The notes under the pieces are model-generated. The model ran no database searches. It had not been told where the DNA came from and saw only the letters and a list, made by a program, of their open reading frames with translations. From Adiantum capillus-veneris (lineage: Eukaryota; Streptophyta; Polypodiopsida; Polypodiales; Pteridaceae), in contig CM043944.1 of assembly GCA_014529385.2 (NCBI GenBank), positions 85,401,884 through 85,465,883 of the forward strand: a stretch of 64,000 bases of DNA, read 5' to 3'. Below, piece by piece: positions 44,101-54,914 of the stretch (position 1 is the first letter of the stretch; each line of letters starts with the position of its first letter). A program made the translations under genes and the position numbers.

Positions 44101-45198
44101 CTCCTGCCCAAAATTTGTGCTCACAGTGGTTCTACCAATCCTAAACCACAATATCTTAAATTAAATGGCAGTAGAATGACATCGATAAAGTAATAGCAAT
44201 AACGTTCAAAACAACAAATGTGCTTACTCATTTTGAGAGCGCAAAGCTAGCATAAGCTCCCCCTCTGCACTTCTATCAACAAAGAAAAATTGACATTTCA
44301 CAGAACAATGTCTCCACTTTATCATTGAAAATTCTACAACAACAAAAAAGAAAATTAGAAAGCATAGAGTAATACAAGTCAACTTTACATTAAACAAAAA
44401 ACGAAATCACTTACGTGTTTTTATTAAGCGCATCCAAGTTTTCAAACGGTGATTACCATCCCAAACGATAATTTTTTTTCCCCTTAAATCTTCCCACTCA
44501 AGGGGAAGGGAATTATCAAAATCATCGCTTATTTCTCGCCAAATAGGCCCCCATTCATCTTTGTCTAAGTCGGAAACATAATGTTGATCATGGCCTGGCT
44601 TCTTAAATGACACAAGAAATGGAGCTCCAAGCACACTGTATCCAGACATCTCAAACCTTTTCACCAAGCCCTCAGTGCCTGGACCCACCGCTCTAATGGC
44701 TTCATTTTCCATCAATCTACAAAGAGGAATTCGAGGAGTTTCCCCACCTCTCTTTACAATAAAACCCTCTACAATCTCCTCTAATATTTGACCATGAACA
44801 TCCTTTCCAAATACTGTTGGATGATCGGGAGGTTTAGCAACAATTGTTGTTGCTTCAGACACGCTGTGAGCCACCAATTCACCTTGTGTAGCATGAATAT
44901 CTATGAACACCTCTTCTTCATGCACATCACTCAATATATCCTCTTCTTCATGCACATCACCCAAAATATCTTTATTTCGATGGACATTGGAAGAAGCAAT
45001 GGAAGATCGTGCATTGGCCCTATGCCCTGTAGTGCCAGATCTTAATGTGTATCCTACTCCTACAAGCAAAAAACAATAAGAACACAAATAGTTTAGTGAG
45101 TATGATGAGACAAAAGAAAAGAAAACAAATAGCTTAATGTATTTGAACTTACTTTGAGAGATACCTGTCCTGCCACGTTTAGATGGTGTACGAGCCAT
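41179..45198 (-). pseudogene. ParB-like domain plus beta-class DNA amino-methyltransferase-like domain, about 14 exons
   Basis: Exons inferred from frame and GT-AG sites: 45198-45153, 45059-44415, 44333-44228, 44140-43933, 43833-43706, 43578-43435, 43351-43040, 42927-42722, 42628-42443, 42356-42278, 42195-42078, 41997-41779, 41700-41510, 41428-41179; about 945 codons. The N-terminal part resembles ParB/sulfiredoxin folds (RIPLCRLMENEAIR, APFLVSF, IIVWDGNHRLKTW, then DRSAEGELMLALRSQNE). A Lys-rich, possibly nuclear-targeting stretch lies in exon 9. The C-terminus has beta-class methyltransferase order: PPWNQ (motif IV) with GWYITLSS and GF, then RSLDFFRWLM (X), then VDMFSGCGGLGNV with CIDSDPE (I, SAM site). 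Motif IV has Val where Asp/Ser/Asn is usual, so activity is uncertain. Exon 5 needs a frameshift plus a stop, and exon 6 has TAA, so this copy is probably broken. Confidence 0.72.
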
Positions 45199-45237
45199 AA
45201 TCTATTAACCACAAACAACAAAAATCTTCTTAGCAAT

Positions 45238-45420
45238 GACAATACAAATATAAAATTCTAAATTTCGGCAGCATAACGGCGTAAAATGCAAACTAAAAAA
45301 AAAACCATTCTCAACTTGCTCATGGCAAGAAAAAATACAAATCCACTTTGACATTTGTATACCTCTTCTCTACAACGATCTGTTCTTACATCATTGTAAT
45401 TGTTACTGTAAGTGTGTATG
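45238..45420. repeat. Direct repeat copy 1 upstream of the cargo gene
   Basis: GACAATACAAATATAAAATT through TTTCGGCAGCATAACGGCG, CTTGCTCATGGCAAG and CATCATTGTAATTGTTACT; nearly identical to 45801-45975. It starts about 40 bp upstream of the cargo start codon, so promoter-type sequence has been duplicated. Confidence 0.85.
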
Positions 45421-45800
45421 CAAGTGTGTTAAAGTGTGTGAATGCAAGTGTTTATATGTGTGTGTGTGTGGATGTATGCATGATTGTGTGTGTGAATGTA
45501 AGTGTAATATGTGTGTGTCTTTATGCATGATTGTGTATGTGTTTGTGCTATGTATGCAAGTGTGTTGATGTTGTGAATGCAAGTGTTTATATATGTGTAT
45601 GTGTGTATGTATGCAAGTGTGTTGATGTTGTGAATGCAAGTGTTTATATATGTGGGTGTATGTATGTATGTATGTGTGTGTATGCAAGTGGATGTGTGCA
45701 TGATTATGTGTGTGTGAATGTAAGTGTAATATGTGTGTGTATGCAAGTGTGTTGATGTTGTGAATAAAAGTGTTTATATATGTGTATGTGTGTATATGCT

Positions 45801-45975
45801 TGACAATACAAATATAAAATTCTAAATTTCGGCAGCATAACGGCGTAAAATGCAAATTACAAAAAAAACCATTCTCAACTTGCTCATGGCAAGGAAAAAT
45901 ACAAATCCACTTTGACATTTGTATACCTCTTCTCTACAACGACCTGTTCTTACATCATTGTAATTGTTACTCTAA
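45801..45975. repeat. Direct repeat copy 2 upstream of the cargo gene
   Basis: Second copy of 45238-45420, separated from the first by about 380 bp of GT/GC-rich TGTGTATGCAAGTG-type repeats. Confidence 0.85.
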
Positions 45976-46061
45976 GTGTATGCAAGTGTGTTGATGTGTG
46001 TGACTCCAAGTGTTTAGATGTGTGTGTGTGTGCAAGTGTTTTTGATGTGTGTGTATCACTG

Positions 46062-46275
46062 TGTGTGTGTGTGTGCTTACCTGAACACGCTCGCCCGATC
46101 CACCGAAGGAGGTCCAATGGAAGCTCCATTGGAGCTCCCCCATGCCTTGAAAGACATGGTGAGAAGGCAGCGCGCGCGCTGCCTTCTCACCATGCCTTTC
46201 AAGGCATGGGGGAGCTCCATTGGACCTCCTCCGGTGGATCGGGCGAGCGTGCGCAGGTAAGCACACACACACACA
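46062..46275. repeat. 214-bp near-perfect hairpin with CGCGCGCG centre
   Basis: Arms of about 100 bases pair around the centre at 46174/46175 (GAGAAGGCAG CGCGCGCG CTGCCTTCTC). The arms read GTGTGCTTACCTG, CGCTCGCCCGATCCACCG, GGAGGTCCAATGG and GAGCTCCCCCATGCCTT, with their complements on the right. The only large difference is a 12-base insert in the left arm (AAGCTCCATTGG), plus a few mismatches. The outer ends run into GT on the left and CA on the right, which also pair. The GC-rich stem stands out from its AT/CA-rich surroundings. Confidence 0.93.
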
Positions 46276-46277
46276 CA

Positions 46278-46316
<39 letters not shown>

Positions 46317-46350
46317 CATTTGATAGAAAATCTACACACACACACACACA
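46261..46350. repeat. CA microsatellite
   Basis: CA/CACT repeats from 46263 to 46315 and again 46334-46350, following the hairpin. Confidence 0.9.
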
Positions 46351-46763
46351 GTACCTTGTCTTCTCTTGCTCCTTCTTCTTCACAGCAAAACTCCACTTTC
46401 TCTTCACTCCACTTTCATCTCCTTCTTCACAGAAAAACTTCACTTTCACTTCACTCCACTTCAATCTCAATTAAAACTCCATTTAAACTTCACTCCACTT
46501 TCATCTCAACTTTTTTTTTTTTCACACACACCATATATTACAAAAATGATATTGTGGTATAAACACTCACACACACACATTCATTTATATATATATATAT
46601 ATATGTATACACACACACAAAGATATACACAAAATGGATTCATATATATAGTTTTACTAAAAAAATACTATGTTTTTTACACACACACACAACCATATAT
46701 TTAAAAAAATGATTGTATGTGTTTGTGTGTATAAAAAACGTAGCATTCTTAAAGTTAAGTCAT

Positions 46764-46797
<34 letters not shown>

Positions 46798-47593
46798 TAA
46801 AAACTATGTGCACAGTTAAATATCTTATATGCACATACACTCAACTTAAATATCTTAACTTTAAAAAATGCACATACACTCAACTTAAAAATATCTTAAC
46901 TTAAACTATGTGCACATACACTTAACTTAAATATCTTAACTTAATAAAATATCTTAAATATCTTAAAAATATCTTAACTTAAACTATGTGCACATACACT
47001 TAACTTAAATATCTTAACTTAATAAAATGCTACGTTGTTTACACACACCCACAAAATCATTTATACACACGCACAGTAATGTATATAACTTAACTAAAAT
47101 AATTATATATACACACTACCAAAAACACACACACATATATATAAAATGGCAAGATGGAATCATATATATAACTTAACTAAAAAAATTCCTACGTTTTTTA
47201 TACACAACCACACACACACACACACATACACAAAAGATGAAGACACTATTAGACTACATTAAATGAAGTCCTTGAACCACCATTTAGAAATTAAATGGCC
47301 CCTCAAATTTGATGACATATTCCACTGCACATACATTCAGAACCGTCATATATTAAATGCACTTCTTCAATTATGATTTTCATTGTTCTTTGAGCCGTCA
47401 CAAGATCTTACGCAACTGTCTTTTCGTCTACCTACCAATCTTTCACTTTCATTAACCTTCACATCTTTCATTAACTTTCACCAGTTTCATTAACGTTAAC
47501 TTTATCTTTAACTTTCATTAACCTTCACCACCTTCACTTAATCCACCACAGTTTTCTCGCATCTCCACCCTGTAATCTATTGCTTGAGAGAAT

Positions 47594-50500
47594 ATGTCCA
47601 ACATGAAAGTAACAATAACTTGGAAGGTTGGTGGTCAAATAGTCAACCACGACATTCAGTTGAAGGGTAACTCATTGTTGCTTAGTGCTTACTATTTGCA
47701 GAGTTTGCTGCCTCCATCTTGCCATTTTCAGTCACTATCTGCTCTTATTGAAAGTGATTGTGGCCTAACAAAAGTCTTGCTGCAACCACAGTGGGATATA
47801 GAAGGTCATCAGCATTTCTTAATAGATGGTTCTTTTTCAAGCTTGTTTGAGATGCTTCATTCAGACACATTTATACAAGTATCTGACAATGAGAAAGGAA
47901 ATGACAAAGAGATATCTGAAGATGTTTTAAGCATTGTGCATCTTGAAAGTAGTGGTGACGATATAGGACAGCTCAAAACTCATTCAATCGTCATTTGGAT
48001 TCAACAAAATCCAGGGGCAAAAAAGTTAAATGATCTGTTAACATTATGTGGAGCTCCTTTGCAAGTTGCTGAACTTCCACAACATTATGATGGAAATTTG
48101 TGTTTTGAGTTACCTGCGACTCAGGATAAAACAAAATGAATGACAGGGATGGAACAACGCTTTGATGGTCACTTGTGGACTCGCCCATCTGTGACAACCA
48201 TGGCAATAGCATGCACAATTCGTCTAAGCCACTGTTTGGGATTCATGCAGTGTAATTATTCAACGTGTCCTTATTATATTAAGGAACAAGAATTCAATAG
48301 TAGAGATTTTCATGGATATTTGGACAGACAGGTGAAAAAGGACTACCTTGCAATGGAAGAGAATACAACAATAACTTGTCATTATTGTCAGAAGGTTGTT
48401 ACTTGTGTTGTTGCTTGTCCCTGCAAAATCTATTATGTTTTGCCTAGAGATGGTACTATGTCGCAACTGGCAATACATGTTGGTAAACATTGTCATAATG
48501 TTAAGGCAGGTACCTCTAGGGCTGCTATTTCAAGAGTGCGGAAACTGGTAGGTACAGTACTAAAAATAGAAAAGGGTGGCCCAAGAAAAATTCAAATGTT
48601 GGTGGCTCAACAACTTGTTCTTCACTCCTTGATTGGTGAGGAAGCTGAAGCTACATCCGATGTACAATTCAATGATTTTTTGGAAGAAATGATGCCACTG
48701 GTTCAAACCAAAGGGTAAGAAAACTCAATTTGGTTCCTTGAATTTGTTAATTTTTTAACTATTATAAATTTAGCCTTCTTGTGATGCATCGTGTAGGTTT
48801 TCTTCAATTGTTTCAAAGGAGAGAAAGAGTCAAGGTGCTGTTATTGGGGATGGATATGATAATATTTTATTGCTTCAAAAAAAGTGCATGTTTCCTTTTT
48901 TTCATGGGAGTAGATTTCCTGGACAGGGTGAAGAGGATGACAAGTGCTTCCTATTTAAAATGTCCACTAAAGGACCAGGTTCTGGGATTGATCTAGTAAA
49001 TCGGATGAAAAGAACTGAAACTGGTGACTTGAGAAATGCGTGGGTACATTTTGATTTTACCCATAGAATAGATGGATGGGCAACAATGTCATGCTCAGTT
49101 TATGATCCAAGGTAATCTTTAAGTATTTAAATATCTCGTATTTTTTTATCATTAAATAAAAGAAGATGTGTGAAAATGTTATTGTTGAATATCTTGCAGC
49201 ATACGATCACTACAAATAATTGCTATATGTGAAACTAAAGAGGAGGATGCAAAGACTCAAGTTATTTTTTGGGAGAGCCTTAATTCAACAATGGAAAAGT
49301 ACGGACATGGTGCAGCTGACTTTGCAGGTTTTATGTCTGATGAAGCTGGTGCAAATTGGAATGCTATTCGAATAGTCTTCAATGGCGGGCCAGATAATAT
49401 CATGGAGGGACGTGAACGATCATGCCTATTTCATTGGGAGCAGAGTCTCCACAAATATGCTAAAAAGTGGATACCTCAACATCTAACAAATCAACACATT
49501 GATATGTGTGAGGACTGGAGAGCTTGTAAGACCATTGTGCTTGCATCTCAAAAGGCACTTTCAATTCAAAAGTGGTGGAGACAACATCTATCTACAGAGA
49601 GCATCACAAGAGTGAGTAGATGGTTTAAATGGTGGGAGCAACGAATTTCACACTGGGGAGGAATTGGAACAGATGTAAGTACCTTTATGACAACCTATAT
49701 TTTTAGAAAAAATTCTTTTCATACATGAAATTTATAAATTTTAATTCATGTTTTTTTGCATTTCATAGGGTGGTCTAAGTCCGTGGGAGCGGGCACAAAT
49801 TCCCAATGTTAATTTATCAGAAAGTGTACATGCCATTTGGTTAGCAGGTGAAGGTGGAAAGGGAAAAATATCCTTGTATGATGCATGTGTAACAGATGTT
49901 ATAAACTCATATATTCAATGTGCAAAGCGTTTGGGATATACTACTGGGCGTTATATAGGAACGGGTCCCACAATGGAGACCTTGCTTTCTCGAGTTGAAT
50001 CTCAGCAAACTCCAACTCCAACCAACGTGGCCCATCTATTACACGAGGCTGTTGCAGAGACTCCCATGTATGCGCAACCAATTTTGCATGGAGACAAAGA
50101 AACAGTACAACGCAAAAAGAGGGGCAGAACAGGAACAAGTAGCTCCCATCGGCCGGAATATGTCATGGAATCTAAGCAACGAAACCATCGCGGTCGACCA
50201 AAAAAAATCAAGTTTGATACCCAAGGACCAGGTATTTCTAACATTCCGCTGCAAATTAGTGACAGTGATGATGATATTGGATCTCAAAAAGAAACAACCA
50301 CACCTTTGTCATCTAAAACAAACAATGTGTTTGAGAGTGATGTGCCACGCACTCAGTGGGCCCTCAGGAGAATGCCCATTCAAAGTCAAAGAAAATGTTT
50401 TGGAACAGTAGGGAGAAAAAATTGTGACAATATCTTGCATAGTCGCTCAATTGGTCTTGTTGCTCCATGTATATGGTCCGAAAGAATATTCAAGGGTAAA

Positions 50501-51097
50501 ACAATCGAGCAATGGTTATGGTTTTGTAATCATGATATTTTGCATACCCAATCAATCAAAAGACAAGTCAAAGATTTACCTCCTGCTCCAAATGTTTGGC
50601 CAGTAGCAAGAGGGACAGATATCTCCACACAGGAACTTGCCGTGCTGCATCAGAGTGGATTTCGGACAGAGAATTCAATGGTAAATCCACAACCTCTTGC
50701 TGGCGACTGCAAAGAAGGTGGTGGCAGCTCGAGGAAGAAAAAGTGGAGGCATGGAATCTCTAAAGAGGCCATGAAGAAATTGGAAGCATGTAATAGTATG
50801 ACAATTATATTTTTGGATGAAGTGAAAATGTCTCAAGAGCATGTAATTTTCCGAGTTCTCACTGAAAATAGTTATGAGATTCATATAAAACAGAGTCCAG
50901 CATGCACGTGTCCGGATTTTCAGAAGCGAGAGAATACCAACAAATCCTTTTTGGCATGCAAACATATGTACCATGTGTACACAAAAGTGCTCGGACTTGA
51001 ACCTAAGGAGCACATGATTATTCATCAGCCAACCCTCTCACCAATGGACATCGCTTTTATTCTTGGACAACCAAGGATGATTTCTCCCTTCATTTAA
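47594..51097 (+). pseudogene. MULE transposase with zinc-binding N-terminus and SWIM finger (four exons)
   Basis: Exons 47594-48714, 48797-49111, 49200-49674 and 49769-51097 join in frame to 1080 codons. The N-terminus (MSNMKVTITWKVGGQIV) resembles the PB1-like start of plant MuDR-type transposases. A zinc-binding DNA-binding part follows (CNYSTCPYYIK, CHYCQKVV, HVGKHCHNV). The MULE core has VHFDFTHRIDGWATM (likely first Asp), FMSDEAGANWNAI (second Asp) and the C-x2-H signature RERSCLFHWEQS. Then come NLSESVHAIWLAGEGGKG, a basic region and a SWIM finger (ACTCPDF, FLACKHMYHVY). One in-frame TGA at 48137-48139 in exon 1 separates the PB1-like part from the zinc part. Translation could restart at the ATG at 48140, but more likely the gene is disabled. 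Confidence 0.85.
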
Positions 51098-51993
51098 TTA
51101 CAATTGGTTTGGTATGTTTCTTTCACTCAACTAGAATATTGATCTATGATATGAAAGTGTTTTTCTGTATTTATTTTGGTTTATTATACTTGTGATTATT
51201 TATCTTGAAAAAACATTGTTTATGCAGCAAAGGATTTCAAATTTCAAGCAAAAGATATGAAGCATCTTGCAAGCTATTTGGGAGCAAATTACTTGCCTTT
51301 TAGAGTGACCATTACATTTATGGCGACTATCCTTTTTTGTACTCTAATTTTGATCTTATCCTGTGGTAGTTTTGCGAATGTACTTACATCCTCAAACTTA
51401 TGTTGTTTCAAAAAGCAATTGCTTGGGAAAAATAGTATTGTCTCTATCTGGCATTATTTTTTACTTCATCACATTTATATATGCTGTGGATTATATTTAA
51501 CTCTGAAATTAGTGTTGTCTCTATTCTGCATGATTTTTTACTTTATCGCATGTTTATATGCTGTGGATTATTTGACTCTGATCACATGCGTTGTGAGCAT
51601 ATTTGACTCTAATGGCATGAGTTGTGAAATGGTGATTTTATTTGTTTACATTTTTTCCGTCGTTATGTCCTCTCGGTCTCTCTCTCTCTCTCTTTCTCTG
51701 CGTAGTGATATACAACTCTATGATTTTACTTTCTCTCTCTAGAAGAGAAGTCACTCTCTCTCTCTCAAGGATTTATGATCTCTTCTTCCAATGGTAACTC
51801 GCATAAATACTATCTCTCTAGAATTTATACTTTCTCTCTCCGTCAACCACACATATATGGAGTCTTATGACGATTGAAAATTACATTAAATAGATACTTT
51901 ATGCTATGACACATATTTGGTTAAAAAAACTCTAAAGATTGCTAAAATTGTCAAAAAAACTTGAAATGAAAAACTCGCAAATGTTAAATCCCC
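51098..51993. other. 3' UTR and right subterminal region of the MULE
   Basis: No gene recognised. It has CT microsatellites at about 51670-51705 and 51730-51850. A short frame at 51257-51742 with hydrophobic runs is probably chance in T-rich DNA. Confidence 0.6.
51952..51993. repeat. MULE right terminal inverted repeat
   Basis: Reverse complement begins GGGGATTTAACATTTGCGAG; see left end at 37783. Confidence 0.8.
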
Positions 51994-52002
51994 TCAATGA
52001 AA
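51994..52002. repeat. MULE target-site duplication, right (TCAATGAAA)
   Basis: Identical to 37774-37782. Confidence 0.93.
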
Positions 52003-54034
52003 AGGTCAGGAAATCCCATCAACAATTGCAACATACCCTTCAACCTACTTTCTCCTAGGCCACGTGATTTACTTTCCTCTTCATTGCTTGGCCCTTCTGG
52101 TGATGGGTCGCCAGTTGTGCTTGCCCTTTGTAGATCCTTCATGATGATACCCATCACATCGATGGAACTATCGCTTTCATCGGTGGATGTGGTCTCCTCC
52201 TCAGAAGTGGAAGGCTCACTAGTGGTTTCATCTGCTGACGTCTCTAGGTCCATTTGCTTCTGCTTGCCAGTCTTCATGTTGTGGTAGATTGTCTTCCCTT
52301 TCTTACCAATCATGCGTAGAAGGCCAATGCCCCAGTCCTACTTTTCCTTCATGGCCATCAACCATGGCCTTCCCAAGATTAATGGATAGCCCTCCCCCTT
52401 AGTAGGTATTACAAAAACATCTACTTCTACCTCAGTGTTGAAAGCTTTTATCTTCACAGCACTTACCACACCTGCACATTTTACTTTTGTGTTGTTTGCC
52501 ATCTTTGTCTTGCATGGAGAAGGCATGTCAACCTTGAGCCCTAGAAAAAGCATCATAGCTTCACTCATCACACAAATTTGTGCACCTCCATCAATGTAGG
52601 TGTTTCCAACCCTCTTACCCTTTATGTTGACGTAGACAATTGGAAGGATGTCATCCATGTTGTAACCTAAAATTGCTCCTGCTACCTTTGCTTTGGAGCA
52701 CCTTGTACTTACCATTTTGGACTATTTCCACCTTACCTTTGGTGCGAGATGTAGCAGTTGTGGCCATGTAATCTTTGGTCCTTGCTATGCCACATCCAAT
52801 GTTAGGTCATAAGGCCTAGAACTTTCCCCTAACTAGAAGTTGGTGATGCCTATTTTTTGTCATGGCCTTGACAACCTCTTGCTAGTCTCTCCTTTCATGT
52901 TTCTCTCATCATCAAATTGTGTAGCTTTCTCCCTCCTAGCTCTCTTTACAGTCATGGTTTCAAATGGTTCTACAAATGTTACCTTCTCCTTACCCTTATC
53001 CCTATCCTTTACTCTGGGTGGATCCACTACTATGGCCTTTCCTTTCTCTTCTAACCTTATGATGTTTACAGGGCGATCGGGTGGTGGTGCCGGTGGAAGA
53101 GGTGGAATGGGTGCTTGTGGTGGTTCCTGAGATGGACGTAGAATTTGTGTTGGTGGGGCTGGTGCTCGGGGTGGGGGTGTTCTCTCTCTAGGGGGTGACA
53201 ATTGGTTTCTCCTACCTCCTCTATTATAGTTTTGTTGCGGTTTGGGACAGTAGTACATACCCTAACCATCTTCTTCACAGTTATAGCAATGATACTCCCT
53301 GTTTTGTCGTCGTGCTCTTCCCGGGTCTTGATCTCTTTCCTGGTTCCTTCCTTGCTGTATCAAGTGGACAGACAAATTTTGCAGTTGGTCAGTAATGTGG
53401 GCCAACATATCTTGTTGGTCATTTCTTACACCAGGAGCCGGTGGTGGTGGAGGAATGGTGGTTGTCGTGGTTGTTGGTCGACGTGATGTTCCTGCTTCTG
53501 TTGACTCGGTTTCTTTGGCTTTCATTCGCAACTTCTTGTCCTTAAGGCGAGCAATCTCGATGGCTAACCCATACGTAGTCGGGAATCTACCCTTCACCTT
53601 CTCCTTGAGAAGCGGCCATAGCCCATGCGTGAACCGGTCCTTTTTGAGGAAATCAGGTGCAGCTTCCCCTCTTGCTAGTGACTCAACCCACCGTTCCCAC
53701 AAATGCACAAACTTGGACTCATAGGTGGCATATTCTAAAAGACCCTCCTGCTTCAAGTCTCTCAACTTGTCCCACAGTTTCTCTGAAGTGGTACCTCCCC
53801 AAAGTGCCTCTTAAAAGCAGTTCTTAAGGGTTCCCAGTCATCCTTAGTTGCTTGTGAAAGTGCGTTGTAGTATGACCTAGCTTCTAGCTTCATGAGATGC
53901 TTAAAGATTCTAACCCAGGATTCATCTGTATCTTTGTTGCTTACTACACATGCTACTTCAAAGTTATCTAGGAAATCTGTTACCAAATCCTTCCCCTTCT
54001 TTCCTTTAAATGTTGGAAATGCTACACTTGCCAT
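52003..54034 (-). pseudogene. Gag and protease of the mother element
   Basis: Gag begins at ATG 54034 (MASVAFPTFKGKKGKDLVTD). A frameshift near 53765 moves to the frame with YATYESKFVHLWERWVESL and FLKKDRFTHGLWPLL. The zinc knuckle reads CYNCEEDG, then TAG (53262-53264) where the His should be, then GMYYC. A Pro-rich and then Lys/Arg-rich part follows, with more stops near 52860. Protease has TYIDGGAQICVM and ends YPLILGRPWLMAM. After a stop at 52338 an acidic Ser/Thr/Glu linker leads to LLMGFPDLFI, where the MULE cuts. The next residues are encoded at 37773 and below. Confidence 0.87.
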
Positions 54035-54366
54035 GATTACTGAGAGAGAGAGCTAAAAAAACACACTGCTTAGCTTGCAATCAAAAGTTTTTTTTTCTTT
54101 TTTCTTTACAAGGAGGTGTGTATACCCTTTTTATACTAGAACATAGATTAAAATCTCAAACGGTACATTTCCTTGTACCAAAGGTAAGACAAATGGCTGA
54201 TCTGATGCCAGAACCTCAAAGAAGCGCTCCCCACCCAGCATGGTGTTGATGACGTGCTAGTAGTAAGCCTTCCAGTCCAGTATTACCTTGATTGAGCGTA
54301 CTCGTATCGGAATGTGTGATCTGCCTTGAGGTAAGTTGTACTGATTCATGTGAGGCTTAGAGGTGC

Positions 54367-54591
54367 TTAGTCACTATCCAAGCTTGTGGGAGAGGGTGGT
54401 GTTCTTTCCTGAAACAAGATCAGTAGATCCCTAGTCTCTCTCATGAGAGCGTGAGCATGTGCTTCCGTTATCTGTTCTGCAACATCAAGTGTGACTTGGA
54501 AACTGACTGTGATAATTACCTCGGTGACTTGAGTTACCGGATTCTCGAAGTAGAATAGTGTTGATTCTTTATTGTGCAGAGCTCCCTCCAT
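54367..54591 (-). CDS. Third leader ORF of the mother element (74 aa)
   Basis: A frame starting MEGALHNKESTLFYF inside the end of the preceding ORF. It contains VTEVIITVSFQVTLDVAEQ and MRETRDLLILFQERTPPSPT. Its size and place match the conserved leader ORFs of elements 1 and A, but I see no convincing sequence match to them. Function unknown. Confidence 0.35.
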   Translation of the reverse strand: MEGALHNKESTLFYFENPVTQVTEVIITVSFQVTLDVAEQITEAHAHALMRETRDLLILFQERTPPSPTSLDSD

Positions 54592-54746
54592 CTTGTTGTT
54601 GCGGGTTGGTTGTAGGTTGCGTACATGGTCTCGACTTTCTCCTTCTTCTCCTTGGCACCCGGCCTATGTATATCCGCTGAGATGGCACTGAGATGGCATG
54701 TTGGTTGACTCTCCCACTGCAAATCAATTACCGTTACGTTTGGCAT
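54534..54746 (-). CDS. Second leader ORF of the mother element (70 aa)
   Basis: Starts MPNVTVIDLQWESQPTC, its ATG lying one base after the TGA of the first leader ORF. It has a basic middle (AKEKKEKVETM) and no recognised motif. May be an upstream ORF without protein function. Confidence 0.3.
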   Translation of the reverse strand: MPNVTVIDLQWESQPTCHLSAISADIHRPGAKEKKEKVETMYATYNQPATTRWRELCTIKNQHYSTSRIR

Positions 54747-54747
54747 T

Positions 54748-54843
54748 TCAAGCTTCGATGGAGATGCAGAGTTCGTCTAGTTGTGCTTGGAGCTCTTCTT
54801 CTTCTGTCGTCCAGTTAGCGAACCCTGCTAACCATTCATCCAT
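54748..54843 (-). CDS. First leader ORF of the mother element (31 aa)
   Basis: A 31-codon frame (MDEWLAGFANWTTEEEELQ) with a Glu-rich, coiled-coil-like core; it is the first ATG after the primer site. The TGA is followed by the ATG of the next ORF (TGAAATG), an arrangement that favours reinitiation. Confidence 0.35.
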   Translation of the reverse strand: MDEWLAGFANWTTEEEELQAQLDELCISIEA

Positions 54844-54893
54844 CCACAAATTTTTTGGGGTTTCAGTCTTGTAAACTGGAGGGTTTCATGAAA

Positions 54894-54914
54894 GGATCCT
54901 CGGTAGGGTCACCA
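54894..54914 (-). promoter_or_regulatory. Candidate primer-binding site of the mother element
   Basis: The minus strand reads TGGTGACCCTACCGAGGATC, 6 bases from the LTR end, closely resembling the site in element A. The tRNA is not identified. Confidence 0.55.

Larger units (their letters stand above)
45199..47593. other. Shared intergenic region between divergent cargo and transposase genes
   Basis: Presumably holds both promoters. It contains two copies of a 180-bp direct repeat, many GT/CA tracts, a large hairpin, and a run of AT-rich words such as AACTTAAATATCTTAA (46820-47030). Frames through it (for example 45912-46562 on plus) are explained by CA repeats and hairpin symmetry, not by coding. 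Confidence 0.7.
54035..54893 (-). other. Leader of the mother element with three packed small ORFs
   Basis: Between the primer site and gag, ORFs of 31, 70 and 74 codons follow one another with 1-2 base spacing or overlap (listed separately). The last 330 bp before gag has no frame of note. Confidence 0.6.

Noticed and set aside
45403-46562. Frames rich in His-Thr or Cys-Val on both strands, up to 216 codons
   Set aside because: Produced by GT/CA repeats and by the hairpin, whose symmetry gives similar frames on both strands.
48781-48996. Open frame in transposase exon 2 (MMHRVGFLQLFQRRER)
   Set aside because: The correct exon frame, fixed by splice sites and the MULE core, is a different one.
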